Assembly (NCBI GenBank): GCA_003535195.1
Contig: DOHN01000115.1
Coordinates: 1 to 8,317, forward strand
Length of the DNA stretch: 8,317 nucleotides
Reading direction: 5' to 3'
Source: Ruminiclostridium sp.
Lineage (GTDB): Bacteria > Bacillota > Clostridia > DSM-8532
Shown: positions 1-6,110 of the stretch, piece after piece
Layout: every line of letters starts with the position of its first letter
Numbering within the stretch: the first letter of the stretch is position 1
Translations under genes and position numbers: made by a program
Notes under the pieces: model-generated
The model's input: the letters and a program-made list of their open reading frames with translations, nothing else
What the model was told of the DNA's origin: nothing
The model's database searches: none

Positions 1-2
1 CA

Positions 3-50
3 AATCTAAACCTCGTTATTGATACAATGACGAGAAGCCGAGAAGTCTAG
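3..50 (+). CDS. possible C-terminal end of an upstream gene (partial)
   Basis: A reading frame is open from the window edge to a TAG stop at 48-50 and encodes NLNLVIDTMTRSREV. It is followed within about 35 nt by an intrinsic terminator, which is where a gene end is expected. I do not recognise the protein. Only 15 residues are visible, so an open frame of this length could be chance; the other two forward frames close earlier, at TAA 7-9 and TGA 20-22. No function is proposed. Confidence 0.3.
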   Translation, partial: NLNLVIDTMTRSREV

Positions 51-83
51 CATGGCTGGGCTTTTCCGCATTTCAAAGGAAAA

Positions 84-110
84 ACCGCGCCGTTTTGAGC
101 GGCGTTTTTT
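84..110 (+). terminator. intrinsic terminator 1
   Basis: CGCCG (88-92) pairs with CGGCG (100-104) around the loop TTTTGAG and is followed at once by six T (105-110). An A-rich stretch precedes the stem, so it might also work weakly on the other strand. It would end the transcript of whatever gene stops near position 50. Confidence 0.7.
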
Positions 111-130
111 GTGCCCTTTTTGCACCCTCT

Positions 131-223
131 CGTGTCATGATGCGCCAGAGGTTTTTCTGCCCCTTGTCTTTCGTGTCATAGTTCAAGAATCGTGTCATAA
201 TGCACCAGCGATGAATTTGCCCC
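131..223 (+). repeat. degenerate 33-nt direct repeat, two copies plus a partial third
   Basis: Copy A (131-163) and copy B (191-223) both begin CGTGTCATRATGCRCCAG and both end TGCCCC, 33 nt each. They agree closely over the first 18 nt and less in the middle. A partial third copy, CGTGTCATA, sits at 172-180. All are in the same orientation and lie between the two terminators. There is no constant spacer and too few copies for a CRISPR array. They may be remnants of a mobile-element end or of a duplicated regulatory segment; the sequence does not decide this. Confidence 0.6.
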
Positions 224-263
224 GCCTCCTTCCGGAGCAAACCGGCTGGCGGCGGGGCTTTTT
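219..263 (+). terminator. intrinsic terminator 2
   Basis: GCCCCGCC (219-226) pairs perfectly with GGCGGGGC (251-258), followed by five T (259-263). The 24-nt loop can form a smaller inner hairpin (CTCC 226-229 with GGAG 234-237) as an alternative. It stands about 50 nt upstream of the HTH-gene promoter and insulates the locus from upstream transcription. Its 5' arm overlaps the end of repeat copy B. Confidence 0.75.
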
Positions 264-311
264 CCTTTGCTTTATGTTTGGAAACTAACTTTGAACAATA
301 GCCTTCTTGAC

Positions 312-340
312 TTGATATTATTCGTCTAAACGTACATAAT
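312..340 (+). promoter_or_regulatory. probable sigma-A promoter of the HTH gene
   Basis: A -35-like TTGATA (312-317) and a -10-like CATAAT (335-340) are separated by 17 nt. This is close to the vegetative consensus. The predicted start falls near 347, about 15 nt before the AAGGAGG at 361-367. The same transcript could run on into the two-component genes, since no terminator lies between 546 and 604. Confidence 0.6.
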
Positions 341-352
341 ATCTTTAGATAT
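339..352 (+). promoter_or_regulatory. candidate operator palindrome at the HTH-gene promoter
   Basis: ATATCT (339-344) and AGATAT (347-352) form a perfect 6-bp inverted repeat with a 2-bp centre, overlapping the end of the -10 element and the likely start site. A protein bound here would block transcription, and the HTH protein encoded just downstream is an obvious candidate. The region is AT-rich, so chance is not excluded. Confidence 0.35.
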
Positions 353-375
353 AAAAGTCGAAGGAGGTTTCTTTT

Positions 376-546
376 ATGGAGTATATGTCAGCGAAAGAGG
401 CTTCAGAAAAATGGGGCATCTCGGAACGACGTATTCAAAAGCTATGTGAGGAAAACCGTATTGAAGGCGTGATCCGATTCAGCCGTGTTTGGGCAATCCC
501 AAATGATGCAAAAAAACCTCGGGATGGCAGATTAAAGAGGCAATAG
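376..546 (+). CDS. small helix-turn-helix DNA-binding protein (MerR/excisionase-like)
   Basis: This encodes a 56-residue protein starting MEYMSAKEASEKWGIS, with a consensus AAGGAGG (361-367) 8 nt before the ATG. Residues 4-23 (MSAKEASEKWGISERRIQKL) look like the first helices of a MerR/excisionase-type winged helix-turn-helix. Residues 27-42 (NRIEGVIRFSRVWAIP) look like the wing with its conserved tryptophan and proline. The tail is basic (KKPRDGRLKRQ). Similar short HTH proteins are common on Clostridia accessory elements, where they act as regulators or recombination directionality factors. No integrase is visible here, so a regulatory role is more likely. The stop codon (544-546) is followed directly by the response-regulator box. 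Function is inferred from fold and position only. Confidence 0.8.
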   Translation: MEYMSAKEASEKWGISERRIQKLCEENRIEGVIRFSRVWAIPNDAKKPRDGRLKRQ

Positions 547-587
547 TTTTGTTTAGGTTCAGTTTAGAAAGTTCATGTAAAGTTTCC
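547..587 (+). promoter_or_regulatory. response-regulator binding box, copy 1 (upstream of the regulator gene)
   Basis: GTTTAG at 551-556 is repeated at 562-567, an 11-bp step typical of OmpR/PhoB-family tandem binding. A weaker pair with the same step follows: GTTCAT (571-576) and GTTTCC (582-587). The 24 nt at 547-570 match 2362-2385 at 22 positions. A possible -10 element, TAAAGT (578-583), starts 11 nt after the last base of the main box. A start from it would leave almost no leader ahead of the AAAGGGGG at 589-596, so that assignment is weak. Autoregulation by the neighbouring response regulator is the likely role. Confidence 0.65.
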
Positions 588-603
588 TAAAGGGGGTGTG
601 GCT

Positions 604-1287
604 ATGTTTCATATCTTAATTGTGGATGATGATAAAAACACAAGGAAACTAATGCGCGCTGTGCTGGAAGCGGAGCGGTATACTGTTTCTACCGCAAAAA
701 ATGGTGAAGATGCGCTGGCCGTTATGGACAAGGAACACATTGACCTTGTGATCTTGGATATTATGATGCCGGTCATGGATGGTTATGAATTTACAGAAAC
801 TATTCGGCGAGCAGATAACAACCTTCCTGTTTTAATGGTTAGCGCCAAGCAACTTCCGGCCGAAAGAAAACAAGGGTTCGTTGTAGGAACCGACGACTAT
901 ATGACAAAGCCTGTTGATGAAGAAGAACTATTATTGCATATCAAGGCATTGCTCCGGCGCGCCCAAATTGCAGTAGAGCGAAAGATTACCATTGGTGATG
1001 TTTGTTTAGATTATGACTCTTTTACGGTAAGCAGAGGTTCAGAAGTGCAGGAACTCCCACAAAAAGAATTTCTACTGCTCTATAAGTTACTTTCCTACCC
1101 CGGGACTATCTTCACTCGAATCCAGCTCATGGATGAGATTTGGGGGTTGGAAAGCGATACCAGTTGGGAGACGATTACGGTACACATCAATCGCCTCAGA
1201 AAACGTTTTGAGGAATATGACGAGTTTGAGATTGTGTCTGTCAGGGGGCTGGGGTACAAGGCGGTGAAAAAAGATGAAAAAGCATAA
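604..1287 (+). CDS. OmpR/PhoB-family response regulator
   Basis: This is a 227-residue DNA-binding response regulator, the usual length for the family. The receiver domain covers about residues 2-115: acidic triad D8-D10, phospho-acceptor D52 in ILDIMMP, switch residue S80 in VSAK, and the invariant K102 in the TKP motif. A winged helix C-terminal domain follows (about 128-222) and ends in the typical RGLGYK. I chose ATG 604 because AAAGGGGG (589-596) lies 7 nt upstream; an in-frame GTG at 598 is only 1 nt from that sequence and would add two residues. The gene overlaps the kinase gene by 14 nt. Paired boxes upstream of this gene and of the efflux operon suggest it activates both. The closest type is the VanR/PhoB-like group, but I do not assign a named orthologue. 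Confidence 0.95.
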   Translation: MFHILIVDDDKNTRKLMRAVLEAERYTVSTAKNGEDALAVMDKEHIDLVILDIMMPVMDGYEFTETIRRADNNLPVLMVSAKQLPAERKQGFVVGTDDYMTKPVDEEELLLHIKALLRRAQIAVERKITIGDVCLDYDSFTVSRGSEVQELPQKEFLLLYKLLSYPGTIFTRIQLMDEIWGLESDTSWETITVHINRLRKRFEEYDEFEIVSVRGLGYKAVKKDEKA

Positions 1288-2317
1288 TACGCTAAGGTTG
1301 GGGACACTGAGCTTCTTATTCGCCATTGTCGTTTTTGTCGTATTGGTGATCACGATGATGATCATCGCCTTCGTTATATTTGCGTTGTTTAGGCTCGGTA
1401 TACTCACACGCATAGAACAGCCAAATATTCTGCTGCCAGTTGCAGTTTTGGCGTTGTCCAGTATCTTGATCGGCACTGTTATTTCAATTATTGTCGGACG
1501 CCGCCCAATGAAGCAGATTGACGAATTTATAAAGGCGCTGAACAGCCTCGCAAACGGTCACTTCGAAACAAGAATTGATGCGGGGAAAAACGGTGTCGCA
1601 AAGGAACTAATAGACAGTTTTAACACGCTTGCCAGCGAATTACAAAACACAGAAATGCTGCGCTCGGATTTTGTAGATAACTTTTCACATGAATTTAAAA
1701 CACCTATCGTTTCTATACGCGGATTTGCAAAACTTTTAAAGCGGCAAGACCTTTCAGACGAGCGGCGGTCGGAGTATATAGACATTATTATAGATGAATC
1801 CAGCCGACTTGCTGAACTCTCCACGAATGTGCTGAATCTGGCAAAGATTGAAAACCAAAATATTCTCACGGATGTCAAACCGGTCAACATTTCTGAACAA
1901 ATTAGGACATGCATATTGCTTTTAGAGAAGAAGTGGATAAATAAGGATTTATATGTGGGTGCCGATTTTGGGGAGTTTGTTTGTCCGGCAAATGAAGAAC
2001 TGCTTAAGCAGGTGTGGATTAACATATTGGATAATGCGGTTAAATACGCAGATAAAAGAGGCTTAATCGAGGTAACTATCAGACAAGATCAAAATACACT
2101 TTATGTTTCCATAAAAAATACAGGTAGTGAAATCAGTGCGGAAATGCAAAAAAGAATATTTGACAAGTTTTATCAAGGCGATACTTCCCACTCCTCGGAA
2201 GGAACAGGAATCGGCCTGGCCATTTCAAAGAAAATCGTTGATTTGCATAATGGGGCTATTCGTGTTAGCAGTGGGCTCAACTATGTTGTATTCACCATAG
2301 AGCTTCCCTTAGCCTAA
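1274..2317 (+). CDS. sensor histidine kinase with two membrane helices and HAMP domain
   Basis: This is a 347-residue membrane histidine kinase, the partner of the overlapping response regulator. Two transmembrane helices lie at about 12-37 and 52-74 and enclose an external loop of only about 14 residues, too small for a folded sensor domain. A HAMP linker follows (about 75-125). The HisKA phosphorylation motif is SHEFKTP with H139. The ATPase domain shows the N box (N250 and N254 in NILDNAVKY), a G1 region VSIKNTGSE in which Asn replaces the usual Asp, the F box IFDKFYQGD (295-303) and the G2 box GTGIGL (310-315). The start is supported by the overlap and an imperfect AAGGCGG (1258-1264). 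The tiny loop suggests sensing at or in the membrane, or of a transporter, as in antimicrobial-peptide sensors. The signal is unknown. Confidence 0.93.
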   Translation: MKKHNTLRLGTLSFLFAIVVFVVLVITMMIIAFVIFALFRLGILTRIEQPNILLPVAVLALSSILIGTVISIIVGRRPMKQIDEFIKALNSLANGHFETRIDAGKNGVAKELIDSFNTLASELQNTEMLRSDFVDNFSHEFKTPIVSIRGFAKLLKRQDLSDERRSEYIDIIIDESSRLAELSTNVLNLAKIENQNILTDVKPVNISEQIRTCILLLEKKWINKDLYVGADFGEFVCPANEELLKQVWINILDNAVKYADKRGLIEVTIRQDQNTLYVSIKNTGSEISAEMQKRIFDKFYQGDTSHSSEGTGIGLAISKKIVDLHNGAIRVSSGLNYVVFTIELPLA

Positions 2318-2330
2318 ATATGAACAAATC

Positions 2331-2367
2331 ACAAAATACGCTGCGAGTTCATCGCAGCGTATTTTGT
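2331..2367 (+). terminator. strong intrinsic terminator after the kinase gene
   Basis: A perfect 16-bp stem pairs 2331-2346 with 2352-2367 around the loop GTTCA (2347-2351). The core CGCTGCGA/TCGCAGCG is GC-rich and the 3' arm ends in TATTTTGT. The A-rich 5' arm could give termination on the other strand too. It lies 13 nt after the kinase stop, so it separates the regulator transcript from the efflux transcript. Its last two bases are also the first two of the second response-regulator box. Confidence 0.88.
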
Positions 2368-2398
2368 TTAGATTCAGTTTAGGAAGAGGAGGTATCCT
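2366..2398 (+). promoter_or_regulatory. response-regulator binding box, copy 2, and putative efflux-operon promoter
   Basis: GTTTAG at 2366-2371 and 2377-2382 repeats with the same 11-bp step as the box ahead of the response regulator, and 22 of 24 flanking and core positions agree. A possible -10, TATCCT (2393-2398), begins 11 nt after the box end, the same distance as TAAAGT from the first box. No recognisable -35 hexamer is present, as is common at activator-dependent promoters. This suggests that the phosphorylated regulator switches on the downstream efflux operon. The box itself is clear; the -10 is tentative. Confidence 0.65.
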
Positions 2399-2496
2399 TT
2401 CACTGTCAAAGCAAGCGGAACGTTACTGGATTTGCAAAAACAGGACTCGTTTGCCGCGAAATATATTTCCAGAAAAGGATAAGGAGGCATTTTTCA
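2383..2496 (+). other. leader region of the efflux operon with an orphan Shine-Dalgarno
   Basis: AGAGGAGG (2385-2392 region) looks like a strong ribosome binding site, but no ATG, GTG or TTG follows at a suitable distance. A frame without a usual start, readable from about 2405 as VKASGTLLDLQKQDSFAAKY and ending at TAA 2480-2482, closes just at the true AAGGAGG (2481-2487) of the next gene. It could be a decayed small gene, a leader peptide with a non-standard start, or simply untranslated leader. If the tentative -10 at 2393-2398 is right, the first AGGAGG would not even be transcribed. Confidence 0.3.
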
Positions 2497-4119
2497 ATGC
2501 AAACGAGCAAAAAAAGTAGAAAGAGGAAGGTTTGGCCTTGGATACTCATATCTGTCGTTGTTTTAGTGGTGGCCGCCACGTTCTTTCTAAACCCAATGAG
2601 AAGGCCCACAACCGCAGCTTTCCAGTCCTACACTGTAACGCGTGGGAACGTGGAATCAACCATTACAGGAAGTGGGACGCTCCAAGCAAACGATGTGGAG
2701 AATATTGACCTGCCGGATGGCATCTTGGTATCCCAAGCGCTGGTCAAAGCAGGCGATGTGATTCATAAAGGCGACACACTGGCAACTTTAGATTATGAAT
2801 CCCTTGTGGATCGTGCGGCTTATCTCTCAGACGAGCTGACCACACTGGATAAAAACATCAGTAGCCGAGAAACTTTGCAATATATCTACGCTCCCGTTGA
2901 AGGCCGTATCAAGTACCTACCTGTTTCCGAGGGGGATGATGTGGTCGGAACCATCGGTGAGCAAGGCGTATTGGCGATCATCTCAACAGATGGCCTCATG
3001 AAGATTGAGGTAACGACCGAGCAGGAGCTTGCTCTCAACGCAGAGGTTACTGTGAAATGGTCTGACATCTCGAAAACAGGCAAAATAGCAAGGAAAACAG
3101 CCTCCGGATATATCGTCACGCTCACAGATAATGGAACGCCCTACAAAGAAACTGCGCAGGTCTACAGCGGGGATACGCTGATTGGCGAGGGCACCATAAT
3201 GATTAATGCGCCGATTACTGTGTACGGCAATAATGGAACGATCAAGAAAGTACATTATAGCGAAAACGCATCTGTCTCCGCAGGCAACACCTTGTTTACC
3301 TTAAAGGATGCTATGGAGACGAACAGTTATCGTTTAGCTCTGGTCGAAAGAAATGAAATGGCGGAGCAGTTCCAAGCTGTTTTGCTTTATATGAATAATC
3401 CCCAAATTATAGTAACAACCGATGGTTTGGTGAGTGAGGTTTTAATCTCTGACAATACAAAAACCGGAAGCGGAAACTCAACCGGCACGAGCGCACAATC
3501 CGTGAGCGGCGGAGTTATGGGAGAAAATACAGGAGCATCAGCACAATCCACGGTCAGCGCCGGTACAACAGCGGGTTCGGGATTTTCAACTGCATTTACC
3601 ATTCATACCGGAGGCGCAGTAAAAATGTTTATCAATGTCGATGAACTTGATATAAACTCCGTTGTCTTGAATCAAGAGGTTACTATCACGCTGGATGCAT
3701 TCGCGGGCGAATCCTATAAGGCAAAGGTAACCCATATTTCAAAACTTGGTACGGCTTCCGGTAATATTACGACCTACCCCGTAGAGTTATCTTTGGAATA
3801 CAACGAGCGATTTCTCGAAGGGATGAACGGTAGTGCTGTGATCATGGTAGAGCGCGCTGAGAATGTTCTTTTCATCCCTATCGCAGCGATTTATGAGGAT
3901 ACAACGGGAACCTATGTCTACACCGTGAGTGGTGAAACACGAACACGGGTGGACATCACGACGGGGATTTCAGATGGAGTTAACGCAGAAGTGACGAGCG
4001 GCTTATCCGAAAACGATGTGATCCAGTATATTGATACAAGTTCGTCCAGCGCCGAGGCAACAGGCGGCTTTGGCAGCATGGGTGGCGGTGGTAATCCCTT
4101 TGGTGGAGGTAGACAGTGA
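2497..4119 (+). CDS. MacA/HlyD-like membrane fusion protein of an ABC efflux pump
   Basis: This is a 540-residue adaptor for the MacB-type pump encoded next. The N-terminus is basic and is followed by one membrane anchor (about 13-32), so the rest lies outside the membrane. A lipoyl-like half (about 66-99, with VKAGDVIHKGDTLATLD) leads into a short helical hairpin (about 100-128) and the returning half YAPVEGRIKYLPVSEGDDV (131-149). A second similar unit is visible at about 236-272 (ENASVSAGNTLFTLKD), with a hairpin at 273-301 and a return near 303-320. A Ser/Thr/Gly-rich insert (about 322-366), a beta-barrel domain (about 374-450) and a Gly-rich tail (GGFGSMGGGGNPFGGGRQ) follow. The start has AAGGAGG (2481-2487) 9 nt upstream. 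Family members such as YknX couple to a MacB-like ABC transporter and need no outer-membrane channel in Gram-positives. The substrate is unknown. Confidence 0.9.
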   Translation: MQTSKKSRKRKVWPWILISVVVLVVAATFFLNPMRRPTTAAFQSYTVTRGNVESTITGSGTLQANDVENIDLPDGILVSQALVKAGDVIHKGDTLATLDYESLVDRAAYLSDELTTLDKNISSRETLQYIYAPVEGRIKYLPVSEGDDVVGTIGEQGVLAIISTDGLMKIEVTTEQELALNAEVTVKWSDISKTGKIARKTASGYIVTLTDNGTPYKETAQVYSGDTLIGEGTIMINAPITVYGNNGTIKKVHYSENASVSAGNTLFTLKDAMETNSYRLALVERNEMAEQFQAVLLYMNNPQIIVTTDGLVSEVLISDNTKTGSGNSTGTSAQSVSGGVMGENTGASAQSTVSAGTTAGSGFSTAFTIHTGGAVKMFINVDELDINSVVLNQEVTITLDAFAGESYKAKVTHISKLGTASGNITTYPVELSLEYNERFLEGMNGSAVIMVERAENVLFIPIAAIYEDTTGTYVYTVSGETRTRVDITTGISDGVNAEVTSGLSENDVIQYIDTSSSSAEATGGFGSMGGGGNPFGGGRQ

Positions 4120-4808
4120 TGACAGCGGCATCTAAACCTATAATCACCATGCAAAATATAACAAAAATATACAACATTGGCGGCGAGGAGGTGCGGGCGC
4201 TGGATGGCGCAAGCCTCACCATTCATGAGGGTGAGTTCGTAAGCATTATTGGCCCCTCCGGAAGTGGAAAATCCACAATGATGAATATCATTGGCTGCCT
4301 TGATGTGGCTGATGAAGGGGAATACATGCTTGACGGGCAATCCATCGAGCAGTATTCGGAGGAGGAACTGGCCCGCATACGTAATAAAAAAATCGGGTTT
4401 ATTTTTCAGAGTTTCAATCTTCTTTCAAGAATGACAGCTATGGAAAACGTGGAACTTCCTCTCATCTACCAGCGGTTGCCTGTAGAAGCAAGAAAGAAAA
4501 AGACTAATGCCGCTTTGGAGCGCGTCGGCTTAACCGATAGAGGTCATCACAAACCAACCGAATTATCCGGCGGTCAACAACAGCGTGTGGCGATTGCCAG
4601 AGCGCTTGCAACGGAACCTGCTATCTTACTTGCGGATGAACCCACTGGAAATCTGGATACAAAGACAGGTAATGATATTATGTCTTTATTTCACGAATTA
4701 CACGCGGCAGGCAATACAATTGTCCTCATTACCCATAGCGAGGAAGTCGCTAATCAAGCACAGTGCCGTATTCGTATCATCGATGGGCGTGTTACGGAGG
4801 TGGAATGA
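4119..4808 (+). CDS. MacB/LolD-type ABC transporter ATP-binding protein
   Basis: This is a 229-residue ATPase that powers the neighbouring MacB-like permease in the cytoplasm. All motifs are intact: Walker A GPSGSGKST (45-53), Q-loop Q97 in FIFQSFNLL, signature LSGGQ (149-153) followed by QQR, Walker B LLADEP with catalytic E174, D-loop NLD (178-180) and switch H206 in ITHSEE. The sequence is typical of the MacB/LolD/FtsE branch. ATG 4119 overlaps the preceding stop by 1 nt (TGATG) and has GGAGGT (4105-4110) 8 nt upstream. A GTG at 4116 is a possible alternative adding one residue. The Shine-Dalgarno lies inside the Gly-rich tail codons of the fusion protein, so translation is probably coupled. 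Confidence 0.95.
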   Translation: MTAASKPIITMQNITKIYNIGGEEVRALDGASLTIHEGEFVSIIGPSGSGKSTMMNIIGCLDVADEGEYMLDGQSIEQYSEEELARIRNKKIGFIFQSFNLLSRMTAMENVELPLIYQRLPVEARKKKTNAALERVGLTDRGHHKPTELSGGQQQRVAIARALATEPAILLADEPTGNLDTKTGNDIMSLFHELHAAGNTIVLITHSEEVANQAQCRIRIIDGRVTEVE

Positions 4809-5977
4809 TGTTTGCACAATCACTAAAAATGGCATGGTCTGCTATTACCTCAAATAAGATGCGTTCCTTTTTAACTATGTTGGGAATCATCATCGGCGTT
4901 ATGTCTCTGGTGGTACTGGTATCGCTGGTCAACGGCGCCACAGGCGCTGTGACAAGCGAAATTGGCTCCCTCGGCAATGACATGATTAGCGTGACGATCA
5001 GAGACGATAAGGGTTCCCCGTTGCGGCTTGAAAATCTTGCCGAGATCGCATCCGATGGAGCAATTGCACAAGTTGCGCCATCCGGAACGATGGCTGCGAC
5101 GGCCAAAAATGGATATTCCGACGCTTCCGTTTCCGTGAACGGCACCACAGCTTCATACTACGAAATTCAAGGGCTGGAGTTATCATACGGAAGATTTATC
5201 AAGACAACGGATGTTGATAACAGTTCCTATGTGGTCGTTCTCTCGTATAATGCGGCTGATGAACTTTTTGGCATGGATGACATCGTGGGTGAAAGCATTT
5301 CCATCAACGGGCGAAACTTTCAAGTGATTGGGGTGCTCGCCGAGGATACTTCGATGATGAGTGGCATGATGGGTGGGTTGTCCGTTTATGTTCCTTTTAC
5401 GGTTCAATCCAGGATGGCGGGACAGCCATACATCACCTCCCTCTCCGTCGCCGCCGCAAACGATACCGATACCGCTCAGACCGCCGTTGAGAATTACTTG
5501 CTAAAACGTTTTCAGCAGGATGAGGACGCTTTCACCATCTCGAACATGTCCAGCATATCCGACGCAATGGGAACAATCACCTCTACCCTATCTCTATTGC
5601 TGGGAGGTATTGCCGCAATTTCCCTGTTGGTGGGCGGTATTGGAATTATGAATATCATGCTGGTTTCAGTGACGGAACGCACGAAGGAAATCGGCATCCG
5701 CAAAGCGATTGGCGCTGGCAGAAAGAGCATCATGATGCAATTCTTAATTGAAGCGCTCATGGTCAGTCTGCTCGGCTGCATATTCGGTTTACTGCTCTCA
5801 TGGGGAATCCTTTCCCTTGTCACTATGATAGCAGGGAGTATTAGTTTCAGCATGTCGTTAGGCGTGGTCGGAGTTGCTGTAGGCTTTTCCTCCTGCATCG
5901 GTTTAATCTTCGGTCTTTACCCAGCTAATAAAGCGGCAAGGAAGCACCCCATTGAGGCGCTTCGGTATGAGGGATAA
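4808..5977 (+). CDS. MacB/FtsX-family ABC transporter permease
   Basis: This is a 389-residue permease of the MacB type. The first membrane helix (about 16-40, MLGIIIGVMSLVVLVSLVNG) is followed by a large extracellular MacB_PCD region (about 41-255). An FtsX domain with three more helices occupies the C-terminal third. Hallmarks are NIMLVSVTERTKEIGIRKAI after the second helix and the end GLYPANKAARKHPIEALRYE, both standard for MacB permeases. I chose ATG 4808 (GGAGG 4796-4800, 7 nt spacing), which overlaps the ATPase stop by 1 nt; ATG 4805 would add one residue. MacB permeases work as homodimers by a mechanotransmission mechanism with an adaptor protein, here the preceding gene. Drugs, peptides or lipids are possible substrates; none is shown by sequence. 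Confidence 0.94.
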   Translation: MFAQSLKMAWSAITSNKMRSFLTMLGIIIGVMSLVVLVSLVNGATGAVTSEIGSLGNDMISVTIRDDKGSPLRLENLAEIASDGAIAQVAPSGTMAATAKNGYSDASVSVNGTTASYYEIQGLELSYGRFIKTTDVDNSSYVVVLSYNAADELFGMDDIVGESISINGRNFQVIGVLAEDTSMMSGMMGGLSVYVPFTVQSRMAGQPYITSLSVAAANDTDTAQTAVENYLLKRFQQDEDAFTISNMSSISDAMGTITSTLSLLLGGIAAISLLVGGIGIMNIMLVSVTERTKEIGIRKAIGAGRKSIMMQFLIEALMVSLLGCIFGLLLSWGILSLVTMIAGSISFSMSLGVVGVAVGFSSCIGLIFGLYPANKAARKHPIEALRYEG

Positions 5978-5989
5978 TATTGATGGTTT

Positions 5990-6009
5990 AATCCTCAGCC
6001 CGGATTTTT
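5990..6009 (+). terminator. weak hairpin after the permease gene, doubtful terminator
   Basis: AATCC (5990-5994) can pair with GGATT (6002-6006) around a 7-nt loop, and the run of T extends to 6009. Five base pairs with two A-T ends make a weak stem, so at best this attenuates. The rest of the 5978-6110 gap is AT-rich with no convincing promoter; TTGAGT (6014-6019) has no acceptable -10 partner at normal spacing. The exporter genes downstream may therefore be read from the efflux promoter or from one I cannot see. Confidence 0.2.
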
Positions 6010-6110
6010 AGAGTTGAGTATTAGCTTTATAACCGACACTTAAAAACTATCTAAAACAGCGGTCAAAAGCCAAGCTATGAAGCAAAATTTCCAAAGGAGG
6101 AAATTGGTTA

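Noticed and set aside
131..223. CRISPR array
   Set aside because: Only two full degenerate copies and one partial copy, with unequal spacing (41 and 19 nt between starts) and no unique spacers of constant length.
52..288. 78-residue open frame near the left edge
   Set aside because: It has no ribosome binding site, runs through both intrinsic terminators and the repeats, and the protein looks like no coding sequence.
598..606. GTG at 598 as start of the response regulator
   Set aside because: It lies 1 nt from the AAAGGGGG, too close for initiation; ATG 604 has a 7-nt spacing and gives the usual family N-terminus.
1087..1476. 129-residue minus-strand open frame
   Set aside because: It is antisense to the regulator and kinase genes, has no ribosome binding site and shows no domain; other minus-strand frames were dismissed for the same reasons.
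2403..2519. CTG-initiated 38-codon frame overlapping the fusion protein start
   Set aside because: CTG starts are very rare, the frame overlaps the start of a well-supported gene, and the product resembles nothing I recognise.
6040..6060. Third response-regulator box on the minus strand before the exporter
   Set aside because: The reverse complement only loosely resembles the box, the half-site spacing is 10 rather than 11, and the region is AT-rich enough for chance.
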